DNA of 64,000 nt from NCBI RefSeq assembly GCF_000455825.1, contig NZ_ATAO01000195.1:167832-231831 (forward strand). The letters run 5' to 3'. The DNA is from Microbacterium maritypicum MF109. GTDB lineage: Bacteria; Actinomycetota; Actinomycetes; Actinomycetales; Microbacteriaceae. Positions 33,496-43,021 of the stretch are shown in pieces. The translations under genes and the position numbers were made by a program. The notes below the pieces were generated by a model, which saw nothing but the letters and a program-made list of their open reading frames with translations, ran no database searches and was not told where the DNA came from. The first letter of the stretch is position 1. The number at the start of each line of letters is the position of its first letter.

Positions 33496-36042
33496 TCAGG
33501 CGGATGTCTCCCGCGTCGGCACCGAGTCGGTCGTGGTCGGAACGGCCACGGCCTTCATGCCAGGGTGGTCGCGTTCGAGCGCCGCTCCCTCCATGTCGAC
33601 GTTCGGCAGGATGCGGTCGAGCCAGCGCGGCAGCCACCAGGCCGAGCGTCCGAGCAGGTGCATGAGCGCGGGCATCAGCAGCATGCGCACCACGAACGCG
33701 TCGAGCAGCACGCCGAACGCGAGACCGAAGCCGATGGAGCGGATGATCGTCGACTCCGAGAAGATGAACCCGCCGAACACCGACACCATGATGAGGGCGG
33801 CGGCGATCACGACCGAGCGGCCGGCGCGGAAGCCCTGGGCGACGGCATCCCGCGCCGAGGCGCCGTGCACGTACGCCTCGCGCATGCCGGAGGCGAGGAA
33901 CAGCTGGTAGTCCATCGCGAGTCCGAACAGGATGCCGACGAGGATCACGGGAAGGAAGCTGAGGATCGGCCCGGTGCTGTGCAGTCCGATGATCTCGGCG
34001 CCCCAGCCGAACTGGAACACCGCCACGATCAGGCCGTACGTCGCGAAGAGCGACAGCACGAACCCGCCGGTTGCGATGATGGGCACGAGCAGCGACCGGA
34101 ACACCACGATCATGATGAGCAGCGAGAGCCCGACCACGACCACGAGGTAGAGCGGCAGGACTCCGGCCAGCGCCTCGGAGATGTCGATGTTGATCGCGGC
34201 CTGTCCGGCGACGCCCAGAGTGATGCCGTCGCCGATCGCGGGCATCGAGCGCAGGTCCTGCACGAGCTTCTCGGTCGAGGCGCTGTTCGGTCCCTCCTTC
34301 GGCACGACCTGGAACGCGAGCAGCGTGTTGTCGTCGGACGTCGCGATCGGCGCGACGGCCACCACGTCGTCCTGGTCGGCGATGGCCTGGGCGATCGTGA
34401 CCTGCGTGGAGAGCAGGTCGTCGTCGCTGACGGCATCGTCGAGGGTCGCGGTGACCAGCAGCGGTCCGTTCGCGCCCTCGCCGAACTGCTCGTCGACGGT
34501 CTGGAACGCGCGGTAGCTGGTCGAGTCGCTCGGTTCGCTCGATCCGTCGGGCAGCCCGAGGCGCATCGACATGGCGGGGATGGCGATGATCAGCAGGGCG
34601 ACCACGCTCACGAGCGCGGTGACGACGGCGCGGAGGGTCGACATGCGCTTCACGGGCTTGCCTGCCGCGTGCTCCTGGCCGATCGTTCCCCGCGCTCGTC
34701 GGCTGAGCAGGCGCGTGCCGACGAGGCCGAGGATGGCGGGGGCGAGGGTGATCGCGACGAGCACGGCCACCGCGACGCAGACCGCGCCGACTGTGCCCAT
34801 GAGGCCGAGGAAGGGCACGCCGGTCACGTTGAGGGCGAGCAGTGCGACGATCACGGTCGTGCCGGCGAACACGACGGCCGTGCCGGAGGTGCCCGTGGCG
34901 AGGCCGATGGATTCACGCACCGGCACCCCGGCGAGCAGCTGTTTGCGGTGTCTGTTGACGATGAACAGCGAGTAGTCGATGCCGACCGCGAGCCCGAGCA
35001 TCACACCCAGCACCGGGGTCACCGAGGCCATGTTCACCACGCCGGAGAAGGCGAGGGATGCCGTGACGCCGACGCCCACACCCACGATGGCGGTGACGAT
35101 CGGGAGGGCGGCGGCGATGAGGGAGCCGAGCATCACGATGAGGACGATCGCCGCGAATGCGAGGCCGACCGCCTCGCCGATGCCGAAGATCTCCGGGACG
35201 CCCTGTGCGATGTCGGTGCCGAAGTCGACCTCGACACCGTCGACGGGGGAAGATGCGAAGTGGTCGATCGCGCCCTGCTTCACCTCTTCGGAGAGTTCGA
35301 GGCGCGGGTCGACGAACGAGATGTTGACGATGGCGGTCGATCCGTCTTCGGAGACCACGCCGATGCCGTCGGCCAGATCGAGGAGGGTCGAGCCCAGCTC
35401 CACCTGATCGGCGTTGTCGTCGAGGGTGATGCGCGACTGGTCGAGCTCGGCGTTCTGGGCCGCGACCTGCGCCAGCTGGGCGTTCACCGCGGCGATCTGC
35501 GCGTCGAGGGCGGCGAGCTGTGCGGACCCGGCACCGGACTGCTCGGCCTGGGTGCGGGCCGCCGTGAGCTGTGTGAGCCCGGCTTCGAGCTGCGCGCGTC
35601 CGTCGTCGAGCTGGGTCTGGGCGGCATCCAGCTGCGCGCGGCCGTCGGTGATCTGGGTCTGGCCGTCGGCGAGCTGCTGCGCCTGCTCGTCCTGCTGCTT
35701 CTGCGCGTCGAACGGATCGATCACCCCGGCGACGCCGTCGAGATCCTCGGCGCTCGCGGCGAGGTCGGAGATCTCCTTCTTCTGGTCGTCGGTGAACGGA
35801 GACCCGTCTTCGGTCCGGTAGACCACCGTGCCGGTGCCGCCGGCCGTGTCGGGCAGCTTGTCGGCGAGCTCGTCGGTGACCGCGCCCGAGGCGGTGCCGG
35901 GGATGTCGAAGCTGTTGCTCAGCGTGCCGCCGAGGGTCAGGAAGGCTCCCACGCCGATACCGAGGATCAGGACCCACGAGACGATCACCGTCCACGCCTT
36001 GCGTGCAGCGAACGAACCCAGACGGTACAGCAGTGATGCCAC
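33496..36042 (-). CDS. MMPL/RND-family membrane transporter
   Basis: 848 residues from a GTG with GAAGGAGA 7 nt upstream. Twelve membrane segments arranged as 1+5 and 1+5, with two large external loops. The first loop contains a long Gln/Ala-rich helical repeat (LADGQTQITDGRAQLDAAQ and following, about residues 100-210), typical of actinobacterial and firmicute MMPL proteins. The signature GVDYSLFIVNRHR-type motif is GIDYSLFIVNRHRKQ, and the second half has GLAMDYQLFLASGMREA. It exports lipids or drugs using proton motive force. It is divergent from, and probably repressed by, the TetR protein. Confidence 0.93.
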   Translation of the reverse strand: MASLLYRLGSFAARKAWTVIVSWVLILGIGVGAFLTLGGTLSNSFDIPGTASGAVTDELADKLPDTAGGTGTVVYRTEDGSPFTDDQKKEISDLAASAEDLDGVAGVIDPFDAQKQQDEQAQQLADGQTQITDGRAQLDAAQTQLDDGRAQLEAGLTQLTAARTQAEQSGAGSAQLAALDAQIAAVNAQLAQVAAQNAELDQSRITLDDNADQVELGSTLLDLADGIGVVSEDGSTAIVNISFVDPRLELSEEVKQGAIDHFASSPVDGVEVDFGTDIAQGVPEIFGIGEAVGLAFAAIVLIVMLGSLIAAALPIVTAIVGVGVGVTASLAFSGVVNMASVTPVLGVMLGLAVGIDYSLFIVNRHRKQLLAGVPVRESIGLATGTSGTAVVFAGTTVIVALLALNVTGVPFLGLMGTVGAVCVAVAVLVAITLAPAILGLVGTRLLSRRARGTIGQEHAAGKPVKRMSTLRAVVTALVSVVALLIIAIPAMSMRLGLPDGSSEPSDSTSYRAFQTVDEQFGEGANGPLLVTATLDDAVSDDDLLSTQVTIAQAIADQDDVVAVAPIATSDDNTLLAFQVVPKEGPNSASTEKLVQDLRSMPAIGDGITLGVAGQAAINIDISEALAGVLPLYLVVVVGLSLLIMIVVFRSLLVPIIATGGFVLSLFATYGLIVAVFQFGWGAEIIGLHSTGPILSFLPVILVGILFGLAMDYQLFLASGMREAYVHGASARDAVAQGFRAGRSVVIAAALIMVSVFGGFIFSESTIIRSIGFGLAFGVLLDAFVVRMLLMPALMHLLGRSAWWLPRWLDRILPNVDMEGAALERDHPGMKAVAVPTTTDSVPTRETSA

Positions 36043-36111
36043 AGTGGTCTCCTTCAGACTCGAAGATCATACGGCACGTCTCGTCTAGAGATCTGTGGCT
36101 ATCCTGAATCC

Positions 36112-36684
36112 ATGGTCAACGAGCACCGGAGCGGGCCCGTGCGCAGCACGGCGGCGCGCGAGGCGATCCTCGATGCGACCTCCCGACTGTTCCATGCGCA
36201 GGGGTACGACCGGCTCACGATCGAGGGCATCGCGAAGGAAGCCGGGGTCGGCAAGCAGACGATCTACCGCTGGTGGCCGTCGCGCGGCGCGCTGATCGCC
36301 GACTGTCTCGTGGACGGACGTCTCATCCCGGTGGACTTCGTCGTGCCCGACACGGGCGACCTGTTCGCCGACGTCGAGACGTGGTTGCAGTCGGTCTTCA
36401 CGATCCTCGCGAGCGCGCAGGGTCAGGCTCTGCTGCAGTCGCTGGTCGCGGCTGCCGCCGAAGATGCTGCGGTCGGTGCGCACCTCGGTGGAAGCCTGGG
36501 CGTCGAGCAGCACCTGTCTGAGCGCTTGAGGGGCGGGATCCGCGACGGTCAGTTGCCGGAAGATGCACCGATCGCGCAGATCGGTCGGGCGATCCTCGGC
36601 GCGATCATCGTGGAGTCGCTCGGACGGGAGAGCCACGGACCCGACGGGATCATCGAGCTGACGAGGTACCTCTTCACCCGCTGA
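36112..36684 (+). CDS. TetR-family regulator
   Basis: 190 residues. DNA-binding helices read REAILDATSRLFHAQGYDRLTIEGIAKEAGVGKQTIYRWWPSR. The C-terminal ligand domain is of the TetR_C_11-like type seen with the same KQTIYRWWPS helix in the protein at 47466. TATCCT 6 bp upstream of the ATG serves as a -10 with no ribosome site. The 69-bp gap to the divergent MMPL gene includes a TCTAGAGATC palindromic stretch that may be its operator. Confidence 0.92.
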   Translation: MVNEHRSGPVRSTAAREAILDATSRLFHAQGYDRLTIEGIAKEAGVGKQTIYRWWPSRGALIADCLVDGRLIPVDFVVPDTGDLFADVETWLQSVFTILASAQGQALLQSLVAAAAEDAAVGAHLGGSLGVEQHLSERLRGGIRDGQLPEDAPIAQIGRAILGAIIVESLGRESHGPDGIIELTRYLFTR

Positions 36685-36706
36685 GCGGCAGGTGCTGTCC
36701 CGTGTC

Positions 36707-36862
36707 TCAGCCGAGGAGCAGGGTCAGCACGGTCGCGCCGCCACCGCCGAGGATGAGCGCGATGATGACGGTCCAGGCGACGATGCGGATGCGCCGGTTG
36801 CGCTTCTCGCCGAGGTCGCCGTAGTCCTCGTCGTTCGGGTTCTGGCGGCTGACCTCGCTCAT
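36707..36862 (-). CDS. Small single-span membrane protein coupled to purL
   Basis: 51 residues: a charged N-terminus ([20 protein letters not shown]) and one hydrophobic segment ([20 protein letters not shown]). Its ATG overlaps the purL stop (ATGA), so it is translated from the purL message. The positive RNRR just before the span predicts a cytosolic N-terminus. It is unrecognised. The coupling to a purine enzyme suggests either a membrane anchor or simple hitch-hiking. Confidence 0.75.
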   Translation of the reverse strand: MSEVSRQNPNDEDYGDLGEKRNRRIRIVAWTVIIALILGGGGATVLTLLLG

Positions 36863-39192
36863 GCGCTGACCTGCTCCGTGACGGTCGGGCCGAAGTACGA
36901 CGGGAGGGTGGCCTGCGAGCGCTCACGCAGCTCGGCGGCCGACACGGTGAAGACGCCCTGCACCTCGAGCTTCGCGCCCTCGCTGTCGGTCACGCCGATG
37001 CGCATCACCGGGTAGTCGCGTCCTTCGCAGAGGCCGCGGAACTTCACGTCATCCTCACGGGGCACGGTCACGATCACGCGGCCGGTCGACTCGGAGAACA
37101 GGGCGGTTGCGGCGTCCACTCCGTCGCGCTCGATGATCTCGTTCAACCAGACGCGAGCTCCGACGCCGAAGCGCATGACGCCCTCGGCGAGCGCCTGCGC
37201 GAGGCCTCCCTCGGAGAGGTCGTGCGCCGAGGAGATCAGCCATTCGTCGCGGGCTGCCGACAGCAGACCGGCGAGGCGCTTCTCGCCCGCGAGGTCGACC
37301 TTCGGGGGCAGACCGCCCAGGTGCTGGTGCACGACCTCTGCCCATGCCGAGCCGGAGAGCTCGGTCGAGGTGGTGCCGAGCAGGTAGATGTTCTGGCCCT
37401 CGTCCTGCCATCCGGAGGGGATGCGGCGCGAGACGTCGTCGATGATGCCGAGCACGCCGACCAGCGGGGTCGGGTGGATCGGCACGTCGCCGGTCTGGTT
37501 GTAGAACGAGACGTTGCCGCCGGTGACCGGGGTGCCCAGCTCGTAGCAGCCGTCGGCCAGGCCGTCGACCGTCTGGCCGAACTGCCACATGACCTCGGGG
37601 TTCTCGGGAGAGCCGAAGTTCAGGCAGTCGGTGATCGCGGTCGGCACGGCGCCGGTGACGGCGACGTTGCGGTACGCCTCGGCCAGGGCCAGCTGTGCGC
37701 CCGCGTACGGGTCGAGCTGGCAGTAGCGGCCGTTGGCATCGGTCGAGACCGCGAAGCCGAGACCCGATTCCTCGTCGACGCGGATCATGCCGGCGTCGTC
37801 GGGGAACGAGAGGGCCGTGTTGCCGAGCACGTAGTAGTCGTACTGGTTGGTGATCCAGCTCGTGTCTGCGAGGTTCGGTGAGGCGACGAGGTTCAGGAAC
37901 TGCTCGCGCAGCGTCTCCGGGTCGGTCGCGCGGGGCAGGTTCTCGGCGGCATCCGCCTGGAGGGCGTCGATCCACGTCGGGTAGGCGACCGGGCGGTCGT
38001 AGACGGGGCCGTCGACCGCGACCGTCGAGGGGTCGACGTCGACGATGCGCTCGCCCTGCCAGTCGATGATGAGGCGTCCGTCACCGGTGACCTCGCCGAG
38101 CACGGAGGTCTCGACCTCCCACTTGTTCACGACCTCGAGGAAGGCATCGAGCTTCTCGGGCGCGACGATCGCCATCATGCGCTCCTGCGACTCCGACATG
38201 AGGATCTCCTCGGCCGTGAGCGTGGGGTCGCGCAGCAGCACGTTGTCGAGCGAGACCTTCATGCCGCTGTTGCCGTTGGCCGCGAGCTCGCTGGTCGCGC
38301 ACGAGATGCCGGCGGCACCGAGGTCCTGGATCGCCTCGACGAGCTCGCCGCGGTACAGCTCGAGGCAGCACTCGATGAGCACCTTCTCGGCGAACGGGTC
38401 GCCCACCTGCACCGCGGGGCGCTTGGTCGGGCCGGTCGAGTCGAAGGAGTCGGACGCGAGGATGCTCGCGCCGCCGATGCCGTCGCCACCCGTGCGCGCA
38501 CCGAACAGGACGACCTTGTTGCCGACGCCGGTCGCGTTCGCGAGCTTGAGGTCTTCATGACGCAGCACGCCCACCGCGAGGGCGTTCACGAGCGGGTTGG
38601 CCTGGTAGACGGCGTCGAAGACCGTCTCGCCGCCGATGTTCGGGAGTCCCAGGCAGTTGCCGTAGAAGCTGATGCCGCTGGTCACGCCGTGCACGACGCG
38701 GGCGGTGTCGGGGTGGTCGACTGCACCGAAGCGCAGGGCGTCCATGACTGCGACCGGGCGGGCGCCCATCGAGATGATGTCGCGGACGATGCCGCCGACG
38801 CCGGTCGCCGCACCCTGGAAGGGCTCGATGAACGACGGGTGGTTGTGCGACTCGGCCTTGAAGGTGACGGCCCAGCCCTCGCCGACGTCGACGACGCCCG
38901 CGTTCTGGCCCATGCCCACCATCAGGCGTTCCTTCATCTCGTCGCTGACCTTCTGGCCGAAGCGGCGCAGGTAGTTCTTCGACGACTTGTAGGAGCAGTG
39001 CTCGCTCCACATGACGGAGTACATCGCCAGCTCGCCCGAGGTCGGGCGGCGTCCGAGGATCTCCTTGATGCGCGCGTACTCGTCGGGCTTGAGTCCGAGG
39101 GCCGCGTACGGCTGCTCCTTCTCGGGCGTCGCGATCGCGTTCTCGACGGAGTCGGGGACGTGCTGGTGGGAAGGTGCAGGGGCGGTGGTCAC
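36859..39192 (-). CDS. purL: Phosphoribosylformylglycinamidine synthase II
   Basis: 777 residues from the second of two GTGs (the first, at 39198, is too close to GGAG). It is the small bacterial PurL: an N-terminal substrate-entry segment with [23 protein letters not shown]-like ATP-binding modules ([30 protein letters not shown]), and [21 protein letters not shown] with the conserved histidine pair. With PurQ and PurS it converts FGAR to FGAM using glutamine-derived ammonia and ATP. PurQ/PurS are not beside it in this window. Confidence 0.97.
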   Translation of the reverse strand: MTTAPAPSHQHVPDSVENAIATPEKEQPYAALGLKPDEYARIKEILGRRPTSGELAMYSVMWSEHCSYKSSKNYLRRFGQKVSDEMKERLMVGMGQNAGVVDVGEGWAVTFKAESHNHPSFIEPFQGAATGVGGIVRDIISMGARPVAVMDALRFGAVDHPDTARVVHGVTSGISFYGNCLGLPNIGGETVFDAVYQANPLVNALAVGVLRHEDLKLANATGVGNKVVLFGARTGGDGIGGASILASDSFDSTGPTKRPAVQVGDPFAEKVLIECCLELYRGELVEAIQDLGAAGISCATSELAANGNSGMKVSLDNVLLRDPTLTAEEILMSESQERMMAIVAPEKLDAFLEVVNKWEVETSVLGEVTGDGRLIIDWQGERIVDVDPSTVAVDGPVYDRPVAYPTWIDALQADAAENLPRATDPETLREQFLNLVASPNLADTSWITNQYDYYVLGNTALSFPDDAGMIRVDEESGLGFAVSTDANGRYCQLDPYAGAQLALAEAYRNVAVTGAVPTAITDCLNFGSPENPEVMWQFGQTVDGLADGCYELGTPVTGGNVSFYNQTGDVPIHPTPLVGVLGIIDDVSRRIPSGWQDEGQNIYLLGTTSTELSGSAWAEVVHQHLGGLPPKVDLAGEKRLAGLLSAARDEWLISSAHDLSEGGLAQALAEGVMRFGVGARVWLNEIIERDGVDAATALFSESTGRVIVTVPREDDVKFRGLCEGRDYPVMRIGVTDSEGAKLEVQGVFTVSAAELRERSQATLPSYFGPTVTEQVSA

Positions 39193-39272
39193 GCGCACTC
39201 CAAAGGAAGGGGCCGGCGGGGCAGGTCCAGTCTACCGGCGTGGGTGGGGCCGCTCTTCCGCGGGATGCGGAG

Positions 39273-39375
39273 TCAGAGTCGGTCGATGAGGACGGCGGCG
39301 ATGTCTCTCCGCGTGTGAAGCACGCGGTGCACTCGTACAGCATCAGGGTCGTCGGTGTAGAAGACGAGGCACGGG
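39273..39375 (-). pseudogene. C-terminal remnant of a RelE/ParE-like toxin
   Basis: About 34 codons ending in a clean stop read CLVFYTDDPDAVRVHRVLHT followed by RRDIAAVLIDRL. This matches the last strands and helix of RelE/ParE-superfamily toxins (xxVFYxxxxDxVxVxRVLHxRRDI). No start and no antitoxin are present, and the frame upstream changes abruptly at about 39375, where the oppositely oriented VOC fragment begins. I read it as a decayed toxin gene left by a deletion. The family call is from pattern memory only. Confidence 0.55.
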
Positions 39376-39726
39376 TCACAGTTCGGCGTGCACGAGGGTG
39401 TCCCCGGCTTCGACAAGATCGTGTTCGGGCAGCTCGATTCCCCCGCGGGCATCCGCCTGATGGCCTACGACATCCCGGGCCAGGATGACCAGGACCCGGC
39501 GGCGACGGCCGGGACCACGCGCCGTGAGAACGGAGCGACCATCACCGACCGCACCTTCTTCCAGTCGCTGCGGGCAGACTCCCCCGACGAGGTCCAGGGG
39601 TACTGGGACGGGCTCTCCGAGGGCGCGACAATCGTCGAGCCGTTGGCCGCGTCGGCGTGGTCGTCCGGCTTCGGCATGCTCACCGACCGCTTCGGCGTGA
39701 CCTGGGTGCTCGACGTCGCCGGTTGA
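39376..39726 (+). pseudogene. N-terminally truncated PhnB-like VOC protein
   Basis: An open frame runs from 39361, with a possible GTG at 39388 giving 112 residues. It aligns with the last three quarters of PhnB-type VOC proteins: FDKIVFGQLDSPAGIRLMAYD, then SPDEVQGYWDGLSEGATI and the C-terminal FGMLTDRFGVTWVLDVAG. The first 40-45 residues (usual NFxGxAxEALxFYxxVFGG) are missing, and there is no promoter or ribosome site. It may be an inactive fragment abutting the toxin remnant. Confidence 0.65.
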
Positions 39727-39758
39727 GCCTCGGTTCCGGACACTGTCCCGGGAGTCGC

Positions 39759-39843
39759 GTGCACAACTCAGGAGAAGTTCTGCAGATTCGACTCTGGGAG
39801 GGGATTCGAGCCATCTGCGGGGCGAGTCTCCGGAGTTGTTCAC
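39759..39843. repeat. 85-bp imperfect palindrome in the 317-bp gap 39727-40043
   Basis: Outer arms GTGCACAACTCAGGAGA (39759-39775) and TCTCCGGAGTTGTTCAC (39827-39843) pair at 15 of 17 positions. Inside them CTGCAGATTCGA and TTCGAGCCATCTGCGG form a second, weaker stem. This is the form of a small palindromic mobile repeat or cruciform. The rest of the gap up to the aminotransferase start holds no gene or clear ribosome site that I can see. Confidence 0.6.
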
Positions 39844-40043
39844 GCCCCGGCCGGGGCACCGTCGGCTGGCCGTCTCTCGGCGGGGCCCGGAATCGCGTCA
39901 CGGATGGAAACGCGAAATGCGACGGCGCAGCGGTGTCCGTAGATTGGTCGGAGCCGTTGCGAATGGAGTCCCCGTGTCCGAGATCCGCGTCCTGCACGCG
40001 TCCTGTATCGACGCCGTCGGCTGAGCCGGCGGGCACCCAGATC

Positions 40044-41240
40044 ATGACCACGGACCGTTCCTCGCAACCGTCGCATCCCTTCGATGCGCGCACCCGTCTC
40101 TTCCTCGATCGGCCGCAGAGTCGCAAGTGGAGTCTGCATCCCGGTCGCATCGGGGCATGGGTGGCGGAGATGGATTTCGGGGTCGCTCCCGAGATCGCCG
40201 AGGCACTGCATCGCGCGATCGACGACGAGAATCTCGGCTACCTCTCCCCTCCGCAGGCCGCGGAGCTGGGGGAGGCGACGGCCGAGTGGATGCAGGATGA
40301 GTACGGCTGGGCGGTCGACCCCGAGCGTGTGCATCCGGTCTCGGACGTGATGGCGGCGCTCGGTGTCGCGGTGCAGGAGTATGCGCCCGCGGGGTCGCCC
40401 GTGATCGTGCCGACTCCGGCGTACATGCCGTTCCTGACATACCTGCCGGCGATCGGGCATCCGGTGATCGAGGTCCCCGGCGTCGAGATCGACGGGCGCT
40501 GGCAGCACGATCTGCAGCGCATCGACGAGGCGTTCGCTGCAGGGGCGCGGACGCTCGTGCTCTGCAATCCGCACAACCCGACCGGCACGATCGTCGGACG
40601 TGAGGAGCTGGAGGCGATCGCCGAGATCGTCGAGCGGCACGGCGGGCGGGTTTTCGCGGACGAGATCCACGCGCCGCTGCGTTACGACGGTGCGCCGTTC
40701 GTGCCCTACGCGTCGGTGTCGGCGGCGACGGCCGCGCACACGGTCACGGGGACGAGCGCGTCGAAGGCGTGGAACATCCCGGGGCTGAAGACTGCGCAGC
40801 TGATCACCTCGAACGATGCCGACCAGCAGCTGTACAAGCGGTTCGGGTTCGCGGTGCAGCATGGCGCGGCGACCCTTGGCGTGGTGGCCTCGACGGCGGC
40901 GTATCGGGCGGGAAAGCCGTGGCTGACGGAGGTGATCGCGTACCTCGACGGATCGCGGCACGAGCTCGCGCGGCTGGTGGACGAGCATCTTCCCGGGGCT
41001 GTGTATCGCGTGCCCGAGGCGACGTACATCGGGTGGATCGACACCTCCGCGCTGGGGATCCCTGAGCCGCCAGCCGAGTTCTTTCGTGAGCGGGCCGGGG
41101 TCGTGCTGACCGAGGGGCGGCTGCTCGGGCGTGGCGCCGAGGGTCATGTTCGGGTGGTCTTCGCGACACCGCGTCCGATCCTCGAAGAGGCGTTCGTGGC
41201 GATGGGTGATGCCGTGCGCCTGGCGGGTCTCACGGTCTGA
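40044..41240 (+). CDS. MalY/PatB-type PLP aminotransferase (cystathionine beta-lyase family)
   Basis: 398 residues. Fold-type I PLP enzyme: ENLGYLSPPQAAELGEATAEWM near the N-terminus, LVLCNPHNPTGTIVGREELEAI with the Asn that contacts PLP, VFADEIHAPLRYDG with the Asp, and TGTSASKAWNIPGLKTAQL whose SxxK lysine forms the Schiff base. WVAEMDFGVAPEI is characteristic of the PatB/MalY group, which cleaves C-S bonds of cystathionine. The start ATG lacks a strong ribosome site. It stands alone upstream of a small DUF gene. Confidence 0.92.
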   Translation: MTTDRSSQPSHPFDARTRLFLDRPQSRKWSLHPGRIGAWVAEMDFGVAPEIAEALHRAIDDENLGYLSPPQAAELGEATAEWMQDEYGWAVDPERVHPVSDVMAALGVAVQEYAPAGSPVIVPTPAYMPFLTYLPAIGHPVIEVPGVEIDGRWQHDLQRIDEAFAAGARTLVLCNPHNPTGTIVGREELEAIAEIVERHGGRVFADEIHAPLRYDGAPFVPYASVSAATAAHTVTGTSASKAWNIPGLKTAQLITSNDADQQLYKRFGFAVQHGAATLGVVASTAAYRAGKPWLTEVIAYLDGSRHELARLVDEHLPGAVYRVPEATYIGWIDTSALGIPEPPAEFFRERAGVVLTEGRLLGRGAEGHVRVVFATPRPILEEAFVAMGDAVRLAGLTV

Positions 41241-41336
41241 GCCGGGGGTGCTCGGGCGGCGCCGTGGATGCTGTCAAGCCCCTCTGTCGTGTCGGTGGTC
41301 TCACGTAGAAAGGGATACGAGAGAAGGGATCCCGCC

Positions 41337-41567
41337 ATGGCTGCAGGCGACATCGAGACGTTCCACCGCAACGGCATCTGGTTCAACCGCATCGAAGGGG
41401 AATCGCAGACGTTGGGGAGCAGTTTCGAGAGTGAAGCCGAGGCGGTCAAGGTCGGTCGCAGCGCGGCGGTCGCACGTCAGGTCGAGCACACGGTGCGGAC
41501 GGAAGAGGGCCCGTCGGCCGACTCCTCCGCGTACGACCTGCACCCGCGCGAGTTGATCGGCCGATGA
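41337..41567 (+). CDS. DUF2188-like small protein
   Basis: 76 residues; ATG with GAAGGGA upstream. The pattern RNGIWFNRIEGESQTLGSSFESEAEAVKVGRSAA resembles DUF2188, in which a tryptophan-containing strand is followed by a helix with repeated alanines and a GR motif. The family has no established function. Its stop overlaps the next ATG, so it is coupled to the BKACE-like enzyme. Confidence 0.75.
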   Translation: MAAGDIETFHRNGIWFNRIEGESQTLGSSFESEAEAVKVGRSAAVARQVEHTVRTEEGPSADSSAYDLHPRELIGR

Positions 41568-42334
41568 CGGTGGTGTCGGACTCAGACCCTCCTGCCCGGT
41601 CTGCGCGTCGGATGCAGTTGCAGGTATGTGTCAACGGCGCCCGTGATGCGGTCGAGCACCCGTGGCTGAGCGCGGATGCCTCGGTCGTGGCCGACGACGC
41701 CGCGCGTGCGGTGGCTGCGGGAGCGCAGGAGGTGCACGTGCACCCGAAGGATGCGGCGGGTCGTGACAGTCTCGCCGCCGATGATGTCGCGCGGTGGGTG
41801 CGGGCGGTGCGGACCGCGATTCCCGGTGCGCCGGTCGGCGTGACCACGGGGGCGTGGGCCGAGCCCGATGTCGCGCGTCGTCTCGCCGCGATCGAGTCGT
41901 GGACGGAGCTGCCCGATCACGCATCGGTCAATTGGCACGAGGCCGGTGCCGACGAGGTGGCCGCCCTGCTGCTGAAGCGTGGAGTCGCGGTCGAGGCCGG
42001 TCTGTGGGACGCGGCCGGTTTCGAGGTGTGGAAACGTTCGCCGGTGAGAGGTGAGTGCCTACGGGTGCTGATCGAGCTTCCCGATGAACCGACCGAGCTG
42101 CTGCGCGACCACGCCGAGGGGATGATCGCGCACGTCGAGCTCGAAGAGCCCGACCTGCCGGTTCTGCTCCATGGCGAAGAGGGGTCGACCTGGCCGGTGT
42201 TCGACCTCGCGGTCGAGCTCGGGCTGGCGTCGCGCATCGGGTTGGAAGACACTCTGCTGCTCCCCGACGGTGCGCCCGCGCCCGGGAACGCCGCGCTGGT
42301 GCGGGCGGCCGTGGCGCGGATGCGGGGAGTCTGA
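41564..42334 (+). CDS. BKACE-family protein (3-keto-5-aminohexanoate cleavage, DUF849)
   Basis: 256 residues; ATG overlaps the preceding stop. TIM-barrel text with VCVNGARDA at strand 1, EVHVHPKD carrying the HxH zinc ligands near residue 58, GVTTGAW, SVNWHEAG, and a final RIGLEDTLLLPDGAPAPGNAALV with the conserved Glu-Asp. It is shorter than typical BKACE enzymes (about 300), losing part of the N-terminal segment after strand 1. The family condenses a beta-keto acid with acetyl-CoA and splits it. The substrate is unknown. Confidence 0.85.
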   Translation: MTVVSDSDPPARSARRMQLQVCVNGARDAVEHPWLSADASVVADDAARAVAAGAQEVHVHPKDAAGRDSLAADDVARWVRAVRTAIPGAPVGVTTGAWAEPDVARRLAAIESWTELPDHASVNWHEAGADEVAALLLKRGVAVEAGLWDAAGFEVWKRSPVRGECLRVLIELPDEPTELLRDHAEGMIAHVELEEPDLPVLLHGEEGSTWPVFDLAVELGLASRIGLEDTLLLPDGAPAPGNAALVRAAVARMRGV

Positions 42335-42369
42335 CCGGGCAGGTGCACGGGGTGCGGCATCCTGGGGCG

Positions 42370-42528
42370 ATGTTCTCCGACTCGCTCGTACCCTTCATCC
42401 TCATGAACCTCGCGTACATCCTCATCGGGATCCTCGTCTCCTGGCTGGTGATCTATTCGGCCGTGCGCGCGGCGCTGACATCGCACCGTCAGGCGATGGC
42501 GAGAGACGGGCGGCCCGGTCAGGTGTGA
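42370..42528 (+). CDS. Small membrane protein
   Basis: 52 residues with one long hydrophobic span (LVPFILMNLAYILIGILVSW) and a basic tail. The ATG is preceded by no clear ribosome site; a GTG nine codons upstream (42343) is an alternative. Unrecognised. Confidence 0.5.
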   Translation: MFSDSLVPFILMNLAYILIGILVSWLVIYSAVRAALTSHRQAMARDGRPGQV

Positions 42529-42565
42529 CCGGAGAGCGTCGAGCACCGCCACCTAGACTCCCGCC

Positions 42566-43012
42566 ATGCCGTTCTCCGACTACGTCCAGTCCATCCGCGC
42601 GCGGATCGGTCATGATCTTCTGCTGCTGCCGGGTGTGACCGCGGTGATCCGCGAGGGCGATCGTTTCCTTCTCGCGCGCGCGGCGAGTTCGGAGCAATGG
42701 GGTCTGATCGGTGGTGGGGTCGAGCCGGGGGAGGATCCGGACGAGGCGATCGCCCGAGAGGTGCAGGAGGAGATCGGCGCCCGCATCCGCGTCACGGGGA
42801 TCGTCGGCGCCTTCGGTGGCGAATCGCTCGTCGTGACGTATCCGAACGGGGATCGCGTGTCGTACGTGTCGACTGCGTTCGCGTGCGAACTGCTTGATCC
42901 GCCTGTGCCCGATCAAGACGAGGTCGTCGAGGTCGGATGGTTTACGCGCGCCGAAGTCGCCGAGCTGCCGCATCCGCTCTGGGTCGACCGGATGTTGGCC
43001 GGGGCCCACTAG
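42566..43012 (+). CDS. Nudix hydrolase
   Basis: 148 residues. The Nudix box is complete: GGGVEPGEDPDEAIAREVQEEIG near 49-71, matching GX5EX7REUXEEXGU. The N-terminus (FSDYVQSIRARIGHDLLLLPGVTAVIREG) resembles ADP-ribose/NADH pyrophosphatase-like and DR1025-like members. TAGACT lies 6 bp before the ATG with no ribosome site, so the transcript is probably leaderless. Confidence 0.92.
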   Translation: MPFSDYVQSIRARIGHDLLLLPGVTAVIREGDRFLLARAASSEQWGLIGGGVEPGEDPDEAIAREVQEEIGARIRVTGIVGAFGGESLVVTYPNGDRVSYVSTAFACELLDPPVPDQDEVVEVGWFTRAEVAELPHPLWVDRMLAGAH

Positions 43013-43021
43013 GGCGTGCCG

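Noticed and set aside
33478..36036. 852-codon plus-strand frame opposite the MMPL transporter
   Set aside because: The product is a run of His, Arg, Asp and Glu with no hydrophobic spans or family motif. The minus strand encodes a textbook MMPL protein over the same bases.
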